The notes beneath the pieces are model-generated. The model did not search any database. It was not told where the DNA came from and saw only the letters and a list, made by a program, of their open reading frames with translations. Shown piece by piece: positions 10,274-19,437 of a DNA stretch of 64,000 bases. Each line of letters starts with the position of its first letter. The first letter of the stretch is position 1. The position numbers and the translations under genes were made by a program. Source of the DNA: Aliiroseovarius halocynthiae (GTDB lineage: Bacteria > Pseudomonadota > Alphaproteobacteria > Rhodobacterales > Rhodobacteraceae); contig NZ_ML660023.1 of assembly GCF_007004645.1 (NCBI RefSeq), positions 102,854 through 166,853 of the forward strand. The letters run 5' to 3'.

Positions 10274-10321
10274 GGGCTCAGACTGCCCCAGAACTGGTGA
10301 ATGAAAGGTTAACGCCTGCCT

Positions 10322-10361
10322 GAAAAAGAAAACGCCCCGGCGTCTTCACAACACCGGGGCG
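10322..10361 (-). terminator. Rho-independent terminator after dnaJ
   Basis: On the minus strand the arms CGCCCCGGTGT and ACGCCGGGGCG form an 11-pair stem with one wobble, 22 bases past the dnaJ stop. It is followed by TTTTCTTTTTC, a textbook U-tract. Confidence 0.92.
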
Positions 10362-10382
10362 CAAGGCTTGCTGAAAGGCAGT

Positions 10383-11525
10383 TTAGCCTTTCATGCTGTC
10401 CCAAAAGCTTCTGACTTTGGTAAAGAAATTCGAGCTTTCGGGGTTATTTTCTTCCGACAGTTTCTCGAACTCGCGCAGCAGATCTTTCTGTTGCGAGGTC
10501 AGGTTGACCGGCGTTTCAACTGCCAGCTCGATGTACATGTCGCCGTTGGGTCCACCACGCAGACCGGGCATACCCTTCGAGCGCAGACGCATCTGACGGC
10601 CAGATTGGCTGCCTGCCGGGATCTTCACGCGCGAACGGCCACCATCGATGGTCGGTACCTCGATATCGCCACCAAGGGCAGCGGCGCTCATCGATACCGG
10701 AACGCGGCAATGCAAATGCGTGCCTTCACGGTCGAAGATGGCGTGATCTGTCACTTCGATGAAGATGTACAGATCGCCCGACGGTCCGCCGCGCATGCCT
10801 GCTTCGCCTTCGCCGGCTAGACGAATCCGCGTGCCGGTTTCAACACCAGCAGGGATGTTCACAGCCAGCGACCGTTCCTTTTCCGTGCGTCCTGCACCGT
10901 GGCAGGATTTACAGGGGTTCTGGATCATCTGACCCGTGCCCTGACAGGTCGGACAGGCGCGTTCGACAGTAAAGAAACCTTGCTGCGCACGCACTTTACC
11001 CATGCCTTGACAGGTTGGGCACACAGTGGGTTCCGCACCGCTTTCCGAGCCCGTGCCGTGGCATTCTTCACAAGCGACCGAGGTCGGTACGTTGATGGTC
11101 TTTTGCAGGCCCGAGAATGCCTCTTCCAGCGTGACGCGCAAGTTATAACGCAGATCAGATCCGCGTTGGGCACGTGCGCGGCCACCGCCACGTCCGCCGC
11201 CCATAAAGTCGCCGAACAGATCGTCAAACACGTCCGAGAACGCGCTGGCGAAATCACCTTGGCCCGGATGTCCGCCACCGGGGCGTCCACCCATACCACC
11301 CTCAAAGGCGGCATGGCCAAAGCGGTCATAGGCCGCTTTCTTTTCGGCGTCCTTCAAGACGTCATAGGCTTCGTTCACTTCTTTGAACTGTGCCTCGGCG
11401 TTTGGGTTGTCCGAATTGCGGTCTGGGTGCAGCTCTTTGGCTTTCTTGCGATAGGCTTTCTTCAGCTCGTCTGCCGAAGCGCCCTTATCAGCGCCAAGAA
11501 CGTCGTAATAGTCACGTTTTGCCAT
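10383..11525 (-). CDS. dnaJ: Chaperone protein DnaJ
   Basis: 380 residues, a full type-I DnaJ. The J domain (1-70) carries the HPD tripeptide that stimulates the DnaK ATPase. A Gly-rich stretch follows (about 75-115), then the zinc domain with four CxxCxGxG units ([32 protein letters not shown]), then the substrate-binding C-terminal domains. It lies 65 bases after dnaK on the same strand, separated by a hairpin, and ends before a strong terminator. It presumably shares the dnaK heat-shock promoter. Confidence 0.97.
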   Translation of the reverse strand: MAKRDYYDVLGADKGASADELKKAYRKKAKELHPDRNSDNPNAEAQFKEVNEAYDVLKDAEKKAAYDRFGHAAFEGGMGGRPGGGHPGQGDFASAFSDVFDDLFGDFMGGGRGGGRARAQRGSDLRYNLRVTLEEAFSGLQKTINVPTSVACEECHGTGSESGAEPTVCPTCQGMGKVRAQQGFFTVERACPTCQGTGQMIQNPCKSCHGAGRTEKERSLAVNIPAGVETGTRIRLAGEGEAGMRGGPSGDLYIFIEVTDHAIFDREGTHLHCRVPVSMSAAALGGDIEVPTIDGGRSRVKIPAGSQSGRQMRLRSKGMPGLRGGPNGDMYIELAVETPVNLTSQQKDLLREFEKLSEENNPESSNFFTKVRSFWDSMKG

Positions 11526-11549
11526 GGGGTCGTCTCCACTTGGGAGGGA

Positions 11550-11574
11550 GGCAGGGCCGCATTGCAGCCCCGCC
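11550..11574 (-). other. Hairpin between dnaK and dnaJ
   Basis: The minus-strand RNA can pair GGCGGGGC with GCCCUGCC (eight pairs, one G-U) around a nine-base loop. No U-tract follows, so it more likely lowers or stabilises transcript read-through into dnaJ than ends transcription. Confidence 0.5.
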
Positions 11575-11590
11575 CTTTAACCTAAGCGAC

Positions 11591-13507
11591 TTAGCGTTTG
11601 CTGTCGTCGAGGTCTTCGAAATCGGCATCGACGATGTCATCGTCTACGGCCGAGGGGCCGTCTGCCTCTTCCGGGGCTTCGCCGGCAGCTTCTTCCTGCT
11701 GCGACTTATAGATCGCTTCGCCCAGCTTCATGGCCGCTTCGGTCACGTTTTGAACGCCGCCCTTGATCTTGTCAGCCGAGGCGTCCTCTTTCTCGAGGTC
11801 GTCTTTCAGAGCAGCAATTGCCAGCTCGATGGCTTCGATCGTGGTCGGGTCGACCTTGTCAGCATGCTCTTCCATCGACTTCTCGGTCGAGTGGATCAGG
11901 CTTTCCGCCTGGTTGCGGGCTTCGACAAGTTCCTTGCGGTCCTTATCGGCCTCGGCATTGGCTTCAGCGTCTTTCACCATTGCTTCGATGTCGTCATCCG
12001 ACAGACCGCCCGAAGCTTGGATGGTGATTTTCTGCTCTTTGCCGGTGCCTTTGTCCTTGGCGCCCACTTCAACGATGCCGTTGGCGTCGATGTCGAAGGT
12101 CACCTCGATCTGAGGCAGGCCGCGCGGTGCGGGCGGGATGTCTTCCAGGTTAAACTGGCCCAGAATCTTGTTGTCCGCAGCCATTTCACGCTCACCTTGG
12201 AACACGCGCAGGGTCACGGCGTTCTGGTTGTCTTCCGCGGTCGAGAAAATCTGCGATTTCTTAGTCGGGATCGTCGTGTTGCGGTCGATCAGGCGGGTGA
12301 AAACACCGCCCAGCGTTTCGATACCCAGCGACAGCGGGGTCACGTCCAGAAGAACAACGTCTTTCACGTCGCCCTGCAGAACGCCGGCCTGAATGGCAGC
12401 ACCCATGGCAACCACTTCGTCCGGGTTCACACCCTTGTGGGGTTCCTTGCCGAAGAACTTGGTGACCTCTTCGATCACTTTCGGCATGCGGGTCATACCG
12501 CCAACCAGAACCACTTCGTCAATGTCGCCAGTCGACAGACCAGCGTCTTTTAACGCAGCTTGGCACGGCTTGATCGAACGTTTGATCAGGTCCGACACAA
12601 GGCTTTCCAGCTTGGCGCGAGTCAGCTTCATGACCATGTGCAGCGGTGCACCATCAGCACCCATCGAGATGAAGGGCTGGTTGATTTCGGTCTGCGATGC
12701 GCTCGACAGTTCGATCTTGGCTTTCTCAGCGGCTTCTTTCAGACGCTGCAAGGCCATCTTGTCTTTCGACAGATCGACCTGGTTTTCTTTTTTGAATGTG
12801 TCGACCAGATACTGGACGATGCGCATGTCGAAGTCTTCACCACCAAGGAACGTGTCGCCGTTGGTCGATTTCACTTCGAATAGGCCGTCGTCGATTTCCA
12901 GGATGGTTACGTCGAAGGTACCACCACCAAGGTCATAAACCGCGATGGTTTGGGTTTCTTCTTTGTCCAGACCATAGGCCAAAGCAGCTGCAGTCGGTTC
13001 GTTGATGATACGCAGCACTTCCAGACCAGCGATCTTGCCGGCGTCTTTGGTGGCCTGACGCTGAGCGTCGTTGAAATATGCAGGCACGGTGATCACGGCC
13101 TGAGTGACGTCTTCACCCAGATAGCTTTCTGCCGTTTCTTTCATCTTGCCCAGAATGAAGGCCGAGATTTGCGAGGGCGAATACTTTTCGCCAGCAGCTT
13201 CAACCCATGCGTCGCCATTGCCGCCATCTACGATAGCGTACGGAACCAGCTTCTTGTCTTTTTCGACAGCCGGATCGTTCATGTTACGTCCGATCAGACG
13301 CTTCACGGCGAAGACGGTGTTGTCGGGGTTGGTGACAGCCTGACGTTTGGCGGGCTGGCCTACCAGACGCTCTTCATCTTTGAAGGCGACGATCGAAGGC
13401 GTGGTACGTGCACCTTCTGCGTTTTCAATAACTCGCGGCTGCGAGCCGTCCATGATGGCAACACACGAGTTCGTGGTGCCGAGGTCGATACCGATGACTT
13501 TGGCCAT
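11591..13507 (-). CDS. dnaK: Chaperone protein DnaK (Hsp70)
   Basis: 638 residues from the ATG at 13507; a TTG two codons earlier is in frame but gives no known N-terminus, and GAGGA lies upstream of the ATG. The ATPase domain opens with [16 protein letters not shown] and contains [13 protein letters not shown] and [13 protein letters not shown]. The substrate domain begins near residue 390 ([16 protein letters not shown]). The tail is acidic ([15 protein letters not shown]). It refolds proteins together with DnaJ, encoded next, and GrpE, which is not in the window. Confidence 0.98.
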   Translation of the reverse strand: MAKVIGIDLGTTNSCVAIMDGSQPRVIENAEGARTTPSIVAFKDEERLVGQPAKRQAVTNPDNTVFAVKRLIGRNMNDPAVEKDKKLVPYAIVDGGNGDAWVEAAGEKYSPSQISAFILGKMKETAESYLGEDVTQAVITVPAYFNDAQRQATKDAGKIAGLEVLRIINEPTAAALAYGLDKEETQTIAVYDLGGGTFDVTILEIDDGLFEVKSTNGDTFLGGEDFDMRIVQYLVDTFKKENQVDLSKDKMALQRLKEAAEKAKIELSSASQTEINQPFISMGADGAPLHMVMKLTRAKLESLVSDLIKRSIKPCQAALKDAGLSTGDIDEVVLVGGMTRMPKVIEEVTKFFGKEPHKGVNPDEVVAMGAAIQAGVLQGDVKDVVLLDVTPLSLGIETLGGVFTRLIDRNTTIPTKKSQIFSTAEDNQNAVTLRVFQGEREMAADNKILGQFNLEDIPPAPRGLPQIEVTFDIDANGIVEVGAKDKGTGKEQKITIQASGGLSDDDIEAMVKDAEANAEADKDRKELVEARNQAESLIHSTEKSMEEHADKVDPTTIEAIELAIAALKDDLEKEDASADKIKGGVQNVTEAAMKLGEAIYKSQQEEAAGEAPEEADGPSAVDDDIVDADFEDLDDSKR

Positions 13508-13846
13508 GCTCAAAATCCTCTCTTAAGGCGATGTTGCGGGAGCCGACCTTGCAAAGCATCGGCCCCAGATCCCAGATTTTTACCGGTTCAGGGTTAATCC
13601 ATCTCCGGCGTCTCGGCGTATATAAGTAGGCAAAATGGGGCCTGCAAGCGGTCGCGTGCCCCTATTGACGCAAAATTCAGAGATAACTTGAGGTTTTGCT
13701 GGACTGAAGCGGGTTTGCCACGCACGGATGCCCGAATTTCGGCGCTAGTTTGCCTAGCGGTAGACGGGTCCAAGCAACTTTCGGGATGCCTCGGAAATGC
13801 TGCGCGTATGGCTGACTTCGTAATGCGGGAATGCTAGGGCTTGAGG
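13508..13846. other. 339-base divergent intergenic region between dnaK and a hydrolase gene
   Basis: The dnaK-proximal third is the untranslated leader, then comes the heat-shock promoter at 13617-13648. The rest holds a perfect inverted repeat CGCTAG-TTTGC-CTAGCG at 13743-13759, which could be an operator for the rightward hydrolase gene. No additional reading frame with a ribosome site is visible. Confidence 0.6.
13617..13648 (-). promoter_or_regulatory. RpoH-type heat-shock promoter of dnaK
   Basis: Minus strand: CTTG at 13648-13645, an 18-base spacer, then CTTATATACG at 13626-13617. This fits the alphaproteobacterial heat-shock consensus CTTG-N17/18-CYTATNTNNG at every fixed position. 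The predicted transcript would start about 100 bases upstream of the dnaK ATG. The same bases also offer a sigma-70-like TTGCAG-N17-TATATA. Confidence 0.8.
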
Positions 13847-14551
13847 ATGAATATTGTTCTTCTTCCGGGGCTGGATGGCACAGGCAGTTTGCTGGTTGAA
13901 ATACGTGATCTTCTTGCATCACATTATCCGGTCACGGCTTTGTCCTATCCAACGGATATGGCCACATATGACGAGCTGCAGCAGTGGGTCATGCGGTCAC
14001 TGCCAGACGGCAATTTCGTCCTCGTGGCTGAGTCGTTCTCGGGCCCCCTAGCGGCAATGATCCGCGCGAAAAACCTGCCCAATCATCTTGGAACTGTCTT
14101 CGTCGCGACTTTCGCGCGCAGTCCACGTCGTGTCCCTTCCTGTTTGACCTATCTGTTGCGAATTGTGCCGGTAAGGTCTCTGTTTCTGGCACGCCTTGTG
14201 CAACCAGCCCTCATGGGGAAGTGGTCTGATGTCGAGTTTGCCAAACGCTTCGCGCAGGCGATGGCTATTATTCCAGCCAAGACGCTTTCCCGGCGCTTGG
14301 CAGAAGTTCTCAATGTTGATGTGACTTCGGAACTGCGCATGTCTTCTGCGCCAATGTCGTATCTGCGCGCCACGCATGATCGACTAATCCCTGCAAAGAT
14401 GTCTGGCGATTTTGCCGCAAATGGCAGCCAACTTAGCGATGTGGATGGCCCCCACTTCCTTTTGCAAGCGAATGCGTCTGACGCAGGTGCGCAGATCGTT
14501 GCATTCTGCGGTTCCGTCGAGCGCTGTTCAAATTCAAACGCATCCAACTGA
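13847..14551 (+). CDS. Alpha/beta-hydrolase fold protein
   Basis: 234 residues from the ATG at 13847, preceded at a suitable distance by TAGGGC; an in-frame TTG lies two codons earlier. The opening NIVLLPGLDGTGSLL is the first strand and oxyanion turn of an alpha/beta hydrolase. VAESFSGPLA carries the likely nucleophile Ser in a GxSxG-like elbow with Glu instead of the first Gly, and VDGPHFLLQ near the end supplies the catalytic His. There is no signal peptide, so it is probably cytosolic. Its substrate is unknown. It converges with the permease gene and has no obvious operon partner. Confidence 0.75.
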   Translation: MNIVLLPGLDGTGSLLVEIRDLLASHYPVTALSYPTDMATYDELQQWVMRSLPDGNFVLVAESFSGPLAAMIRAKNLPNHLGTVFVATFARSPRRVPSCLTYLLRIVPVRSLFLARLVQPALMGKWSDVEFAKRFAQAMAIIPAKTLSRRLAEVLNVDVTSELRMSSAPMSYLRATHDRLIPAKMSGDFAANGSQLSDVDGPHFLLQANASDAGAQIVAFCGSVERCSNSNASN

Positions 14552-14578
14552 GAGGCGTTCCGACGGTGACCTTAGGTG

Positions 14579-15400
14579 TCACTGGCGAGCGGCCCAGCTG
14601 GCGGATACGTGCTTGCGCGAGTAGTTTTCGCCCATGAAGCCGATCAGCATGATTACGAACGAAAAGACCAGCGGATACATCCAGTTTGTATAGTGTGGAT
14701 TGTAGTTGATGAAAGTGAACCCTCGTGTCTGATCAACAATGTGGAACAAGGGGTTCCAGCTGACCATCGCGATAAGATAAAAAGGGGCCGAGTTGGCGAC
14801 GAACATCTTGCCCGACGCAAACATATTTACGCGCATATAAATCGTTTGCGAGATGCCTGTGAGCTGCGGAAACCACGGCTTTAGTGCCAGAAAAACCAGG
14901 CCAATGGCCGCACCGTTGAACCAAGCCAGAAGGATCATCATAAACGCCTGAATGGGCCTGTAAATCTCAATCGGTGTGAAGGCAGTGTGATAGATGATTA
15001 GGATAAGCATGATGCAAAGAACTTGAATGTATAGCGATCCCAATGCGGCTGAAACCATTGCAACAAAAGTGTTCATAGGTGCGTGCTGCATCATTGGATG
15101 GGATGGCCCTGATGATCCCGCAACTGAGCCCATCGCTTTGACATTCGTGATGAAGATGAAAATCCCGGACATGATATACAGCAAAAAATCACCCCGCAAT
15201 GCTGCCCCGCGCAATCCAAGCAGTTCGAACATTACAAAGAACACGGCAACCATCATCACGACCTGAATCATGTTTATCGCGATGGCTGCAAATGCATTTG
15301 TGTGCTTGCTGCGAATGCTGTGTGCAGTCATGTGGAAGATGACCGCGAACATCGACAATGTTACAGACAGCTGCGTTTGTTTCTTTTTTGCCTCGAACAT
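14579..15400 (-). CDS. ABC-2 type polysaccharide export permease (KpsM-like)
   Basis: 273 residues with about six membrane helices and a cytosolic N-terminus. The layout (short N-terminal tail, conserved loop SSGPSHPMMQHAPMNT, final pair of helices ending GENYSRKHV) matches the ABC-2 permeases that export capsule or O-antigen. The partner ATPase (KpsT/Wzt type) is not adjacent and does not occur elsewhere in the window, so the transporter must be completed from another locus. The gene is divergent from cysQ-kdsB, across a 131-base region that must hold both promoters. Confidence 0.82.
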   Translation of the reverse strand: MFEAKKKQTQLSVTLSMFAVIFHMTAHSIRSKHTNAFAAIAINMIQVVMMVAVFFVMFELLGLRGAALRGDFLLYIMSGIFIFITNVKAMGSVAGSSGPSHPMMQHAPMNTFVAMVSAALGSLYIQVLCIMLILIIYHTAFTPIEIYRPIQAFMMILLAWFNGAAIGLVFLALKPWFPQLTGISQTIYMRVNMFASGKMFVANSAPFYLIAMVSWNPLFHIVDQTRGFTFINYNPHYTNWMYPLVFSFVIMLIGFMGENYSRKHVSASWAARQ

Positions 15401-15531
15401 TGCGTACCCTTAAGCGGCGATACTGTGGGTTTTAACAGGGAATTCTTGCTGATCCTTTACCGGTTGATCATAAGGGGCGGGCAAAATGTTATCAACAAGG
15501 CCGGATTGGGCCATATTTAAGGAGCACTGTC

Positions 15532-16329
15532 TTGGATTTTGATCGTCTGGAAACCGTCATGCGCACTCTGGCACTTGAAGCTGGGGACGTGATTATGGAG
15601 ATCTACAACTCGGACGATTTCGATGTGCGTGCCAAGTCGGATGACAGCCCTGTCACCGCAGCAGACGAAGCAGCGGATGCGCTGATTTCTGCCGGTCTGC
15701 GTGCTGCCTTCCCGGATGTGCTTTTGGTCACGGAAGAACAAGCCGACAGCCACAGTGAACAGGCCAGAGAATTCCTGATTGTCGACCCTCTGGACGGTAC
15801 GAAAGAGTTCATTCACCGTCGCGGCGACTTCACTGTGAACATCGCCTATGTCAAAGACGGCACCCCAGTACGCGGCGTGGTTTATGCCCCTGCCAAGGGC
15901 CGTATGTTCTTTACCCGTGCGGATGGCGAAAGCGTGGAAGAGCAAAGCCCATTTGCAAAAGACACCGTGGGGACTTTGTCGCCAATCAATGTGTCGACGC
16001 CTGACAATGATGCATTGTTCATCGTGGCCTCGAAATCGCACCGCGACCAAGCGACCGAGGATTACATCAATAAATACAACGTCAAAGACAGCAAATCGGC
16101 GGGCAGCTCGTTGAAGTTCTGTCTGGTCGCCACGGGCGAAGCAGATCTCTATCCCCGCGTTGGCCGCACGATGGAATGGGATACCGCTGCGGGTCATGCC
16201 GTTCTGAAAGGTGCAGGCGGTGACGTGGTACGTTTCGACGATCACACCCCACTGACCTATGGCAAGCCGATCTATGAGAACCCGTTCTTCATCGCCTATG
16301 CGCCGGGTGTCGGACTGAAAGAGGCCTGA
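15532..16329 (+). CDS. cysQ: 3'(2'),5'-bisphosphate nucleotidase CysQ
   Basis: 265 residues. The TTG start at 15532 is supported by AAGGAG eight bases upstream. The inositol-monophosphatase-fold metal site is visible: EEQ at about residue 67, DPLDGTKEFIHR, and MEWDTAAGHAVL near the C-terminus. CysQ removes the 3' phosphate of PAP (and PAPS), the by-product of sulfate activation and sulfotransfer. It is followed after six bases by kdsB. A two-module sulfotransferase, which would produce PAP, lies 6 kb further on the same strand; the functional link is my inference. Confidence 0.93.
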   Translation: MDFDRLETVMRTLALEAGDVIMEIYNSDDFDVRAKSDDSPVTAADEAADALISAGLRAAFPDVLLVTEEQADSHSEQAREFLIVDPLDGTKEFIHRRGDFTVNIAYVKDGTPVRGVVYAPAKGRMFFTRADGESVEEQSPFAKDTVGTLSPINVSTPDNDALFIVASKSHRDQATEDYINKYNVKDSKSAGSSLKFCLVATGEADLYPRVGRTMEWDTAAGHAVLKGAGGDVVRFDDHTPLTYGKPIYENPFFIAYAPGVGLKEA

Positions 16330-16335
16330 CCCGGC

Positions 16336-17139
16336 ATGGCGACGCTGATTGTCATCCCGGCGCGTTATGCCTCGACCCGGTATCCGGGTAAGGCGCTTGC
16401 GCCGCTCAAGGGGGCGACGGGTCAAAATAAGACCCTAATCCACCGCAGTTGGGAGGCCGCGCAGGCTGTGCGTGGTGTTGAGCGTGTGGTTGTCGCGACG
16501 GATGATGATCGCATCCGCGTCGAGGCTGAAGGCTTCGGAGCCGAGGTTGTGATGACCTCAGACAGCTGTGAAAACGGGACCGAGCGCTGCGCTGAAGTCC
16601 TGACCGCGTTGGGCAGTGACTTTGACATCATTATTAACCTGCAAGGTGATGCGCCCCTTACGCCACCCTGGTTCGTGGAAGAGCTTGTGTCCGCCCTGAA
16701 GGTCCACCCGACTGCTGAGGTGGCGACCCCTGTCTTGCGCTGTGACGGGCGGGCGTTGAACGGCTTCCTTGAAGACCGCAAAGCCGGGCGTGTCGGGGCA
16801 ACTACGGCGGTGTTTGGGGCCGAAGGAAAGGCGCTCTATTTTTCGAAAGAGGTGATCCCCTATACGCAAGGAAACGGTTGGTCGGACCAAGATCAGACAC
16901 CGGTCTTTCACCACGTAGGTGTCTATGCTTATCGTCCGTCGGCTTTGGCGGCCTATCCACTATGGCCTGCCGGTCCACTTGAGCAACTGGAAGGGCTTGA
17001 GCAGCTTCGGTTCTTGGAACGTGACAAGCCTGTCCTTTGTGTTGAAGTGGAGGCCCGATCTCGCCAATTCTGGGAAGTGAATAATCCCGAAGACACTCCG
17101 AAGATCGAAGCGATCTTGCAAGAGCTTGAGATCGAATAG
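16336..17139 (+). CDS. kdsB: CMP-Kdo synthetase (3-deoxy-manno-octulosonate cytidylyltransferase)
   Basis: 267 residues. The nucleotide-binding opening PARYASTRYPGKAL and the INLQGDAPL motif with its metal-binding Asp are intact. The enzyme activates Kdo as CMP-Kdo for LPS inner core or for Kdo-containing capsule. Starts six bases after cysQ, so both are likely on one transcript. A WaaA-like Kdo transferase and lpxK are encoded at 36.7-38.9 kb. Confidence 0.94.
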   Translation: MATLIVIPARYASTRYPGKALAPLKGATGQNKTLIHRSWEAAQAVRGVERVVVATDDDRIRVEAEGFGAEVVMTSDSCENGTERCAEVLTALGSDFDIIINLQGDAPLTPPWFVEELVSALKVHPTAEVATPVLRCDGRALNGFLEDRKAGRVGATTAVFGAEGKALYFSKEVIPYTQGNGWSDQDQTPVFHHVGVYAYRPSALAAYPLWPAGPLEQLEGLEQLRFLERDKPVLCVEVEARSRQFWEVNNPEDTPKIEAILQELEIE

Positions 17140-17354
17140 CCTTGGTTACGTCTCGGAGCGCCTAATACACGTGCTGAAAAAAGTCGTGAAATCTTGCCGA
17201 TTGCTCTAGTATGACTAAAAAAGACCATGATGTTTTAGAATTTATAAATTACAGATTGAATGAAATCAGCGCAGCCCTAGTGCGATGCACGCCTGTATTA
17301 AGCAGACGACAATGATATGAGGGTACTGCGGCGATATGTACAAAGGTGAATTTA

Positions 17355-18248
17355 ATGAATCGTAAAGTTACCAAGGCGATCTTCCCTGTGGCTGGGCTTG
17401 GAACGCGTTTTCTTCCCGCAACGAAATCAATCCCTAAAGAGATCATGACGTTGGTCGACCGACCGCTGATCCAATACGCGATTGACGAAGCACGTGCTGC
17501 CGGGATCAAGGAATTCATCTTCGTCACCTCGCGCGGAAAAGGCGCGCTTGAGGACTATTTCGACAACTCGCCCGTGCTTGAACAAGAGCTGCGCAAGAAG
17601 GGCAAAGACGAGCTTCTTGAGGTTTTGCAAGATACCAATATGGAATCTGGTGCGATTGCCTATATGCGTCAGCATAAAGCGTTGGGTTTGGGGCATGCAG
17701 TCTGGTGCGCCCGCCGTTTGATCGCGGATGAACCCTTTGCCGTCATCCTGCCCGATGACGTCATTGCAGCCGATAAGCCGTGTTTGCAGCAGATGGTGGA
17801 AGCCTATGAAGACACTGGCGGCTGCATGGTCGCCGCGATGGAAGTTCCGCCCGAGAAAGCAAGCTCTTACGGGGTGCTGGATGTGAAAAAGGATATGGGT
17901 GATCTGGTGTTGACCTCAGGGATGGTTGAAAAGCCAGCGGTGGACAAAGCGCCATCTAATCTTGCGGTAATTGGTCGCTACATCCTGACCCCGGACGTTT
18001 TGAGCACCCTGAACCAGACGAAAACCGGTGCTGGCGGTGAGATTCAACTGACTGATGCGATCGCGGAAGAGCTGGCGCAGGGACGTGACGTGTTTGGTTA
18101 TCGCTTCCGTGGTCAGCGCTTTGATTGCGGGTCAAAGGCGGGCTTTTTGCAAGCCACTGTGGCGTTCGGCATGGCCCGAGAAGAGCTGCGCGACGAATTT
18201 ACCGGCTATCTGCACGATTTGATCGCCCAGAACAAAGCGGCTGAGTAG
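17355..18248 (+). CDS. galU: UTP-glucose-1-phosphate uridylyltransferase GalU
   Basis: 297 residues from the ATG at 17355, preceded by AAGGTG; a GTG three codons upstream is less likely. The signature GLGTRFLPATKSIPKEIM binds UTP, and GGEIQLTDAI and FDCGSKAGF are further family motifs. It makes UDP-glucose for exopolysaccharide, LPS and glycolipid synthesis. It follows an AT-rich 215-base region that should contain its own promoter. The glycosyltransferase genes begin six bases after its stop, which makes it the first gene of the glycan operon. Confidence 0.96.
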   Translation: MNRKVTKAIFPVAGLGTRFLPATKSIPKEIMTLVDRPLIQYAIDEARAAGIKEFIFVTSRGKGALEDYFDNSPVLEQELRKKGKDELLEVLQDTNMESGAIAYMRQHKALGLGHAVWCARRLIADEPFAVILPDDVIAADKPCLQQMVEAYEDTGGCMVAAMEVPPEKASSYGVLDVKKDMGDLVLTSGMVEKPAVDKAPSNLAVIGRYILTPDVLSTLNQTKTGAGGEIQLTDAIAEELAQGRDVFGYRFRGQRFDCGSKAGFLQATVAFGMAREELRDEFTGYLHDLIAQNKAAE

Positions 18249-18254
18249 TCCTGA

Positions 18255-19283
18255 ATGGCGGGCGTATCCGGTCTGTGGGCCGTCTATCGGATGCGCCTGA
18301 AACGCCGTCGTCTGTTGTTTCGGTCCATACGATCCCGCCATCAGTTGACGTCCGTCATCAATCGGACAGGTGATATTCAGCCGGGACAAGTCTTGGCCTT
18401 CGTGGTGTTGCGCAACGAGATGCAGCGCCTGCCCCATTTCCTATCTCACTATCGCGCGCTGGGCGTCGATCATTTCCTGATGGTCGCCAATGCCTGCACG
18501 GATGACGGCGCCGCGTTTCTGGCGGATCAGCCTGATGTCTCGCTTTGGAGCACCGATGCCAGCTATAAAGCGTCGCGCTTTGGCGTTGATTGGCTGACAT
18601 GGCTGCAGTTTCGTTATGGCCATGGGCATTGGTGTCTGACCGTGGATGTGGACGAAATTCTGATATATCCGTGTCATGACAAACGCGATATTAAGTCTCT
18701 AACAAGGCAGTTAGAGACTATTGGTGCGCAGGCACTGGGCGCGTTGATGCTGGATCTCTATCCCAAAGGTCCGCTGGATACCGGGCAGGCTGAAGCGAAC
18801 CCAATCGATGCGCTTCCTTGGTTCGACGAAGGTCCGTTTCGGGCGGTCAGGCAAGCGCCAATGCAGAACTTGTGGCTGCAAGGCGGTGCGCGTGAACGTG
18901 TGTTCTTCCCAGATAATCCGACACGCGGACCGACTTTGAACAAATTGCCTTTGGTCAAATGGTCGCGACGCTATGCTTACACGAACTCGACCCATTCTAT
19001 TTTGCCGCCACGTCTAAACCTCGAATGGGGCGGACCTCCTGTTGTCTCGGGCACCGATCAACTGTCCGGCGTGTTGCTGCACACCAAGTTTCTGCCTGAC
19101 GTGATCGAACGTTCGGAAGAGGAAAAGCACAGACAGCAGCATTTCGGTCAATCAGATCAGTTTGACGCATACTATGATGCGATTGGCGATGCACCGGACC
19201 TGTGGCACCCGCATGCAGTACGTTTCGAGGGGTGGCAACAACTGGTGGCTCTTGGGTTGCTCTCAGCCGGGGGGTGGAGCTGA
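18255..19283 (+). CDS. Family-2-like glycosyltransferase, first of two paralogues
   Basis: 342 residues, starting six bases after galU. The region FVVLRNEMQRLPHFLSHYRALGVDHFL is the nucleotide-sugar fold of the Glyco_tranf_2_4 group, with DVDEILIYP as the DxD-type metal site at about residues 131-139. A basic N-terminus (MRLKRRRLLFRSIRSRH) suggests contact with the inner face of the membrane. It shares its whole length with the next gene (same LWSTDASYK, RYGHGHWCL and NKLPLVKWSR-type segments), so the pair arose by tandem duplication. The sugar donor and acceptor are unknown. Confidence 0.82.
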   Translation: MAGVSGLWAVYRMRLKRRRLLFRSIRSRHQLTSVINRTGDIQPGQVLAFVVLRNEMQRLPHFLSHYRALGVDHFLMVANACTDDGAAFLADQPDVSLWSTDASYKASRFGVDWLTWLQFRYGHGHWCLTVDVDEILIYPCHDKRDIKSLTRQLETIGAQALGALMLDLYPKGPLDTGQAEANPIDALPWFDEGPFRAVRQAPMQNLWLQGGARERVFFPDNPTRGPTLNKLPLVKWSRRYAYTNSTHSILPPRLNLEWGGPPVVSGTDQLSGVLLHTKFLPDVIERSEEEKHRQQHFGQSDQFDAYYDAIGDAPDLWHPHAVRFEGWQQLVALGLLSAGGWS

Positions 19284-19437
19284 GGTCCGTCGCCCACAAT
19301 GAAGTGATCTACGCTGTGTCTGGTGGAAGTTTAAGATACTGTATATACAAACAATAACAGGGTGCGATCAACTTTAGCTTGAAGTGGGCAGGTGATGCGC
19401 GCACTTTCTGTTGCAAGGGACACATACAGGAGGTGAC

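Noticed and set aside
11390..12553. 387-codon open frame antisense to dnaJ and dnaK
   Set aside because: It spans the ends of two intact chaperone genes and their spacer and shows no domain; a shadow frame.
17211..17315. Small 34-codon frame upstream of galU (MTKKDHDVLEFINYRLNE...)
   Set aside because: It has no ribosome site and lies in an AT-rich stretch better explained as the galU promoter region.
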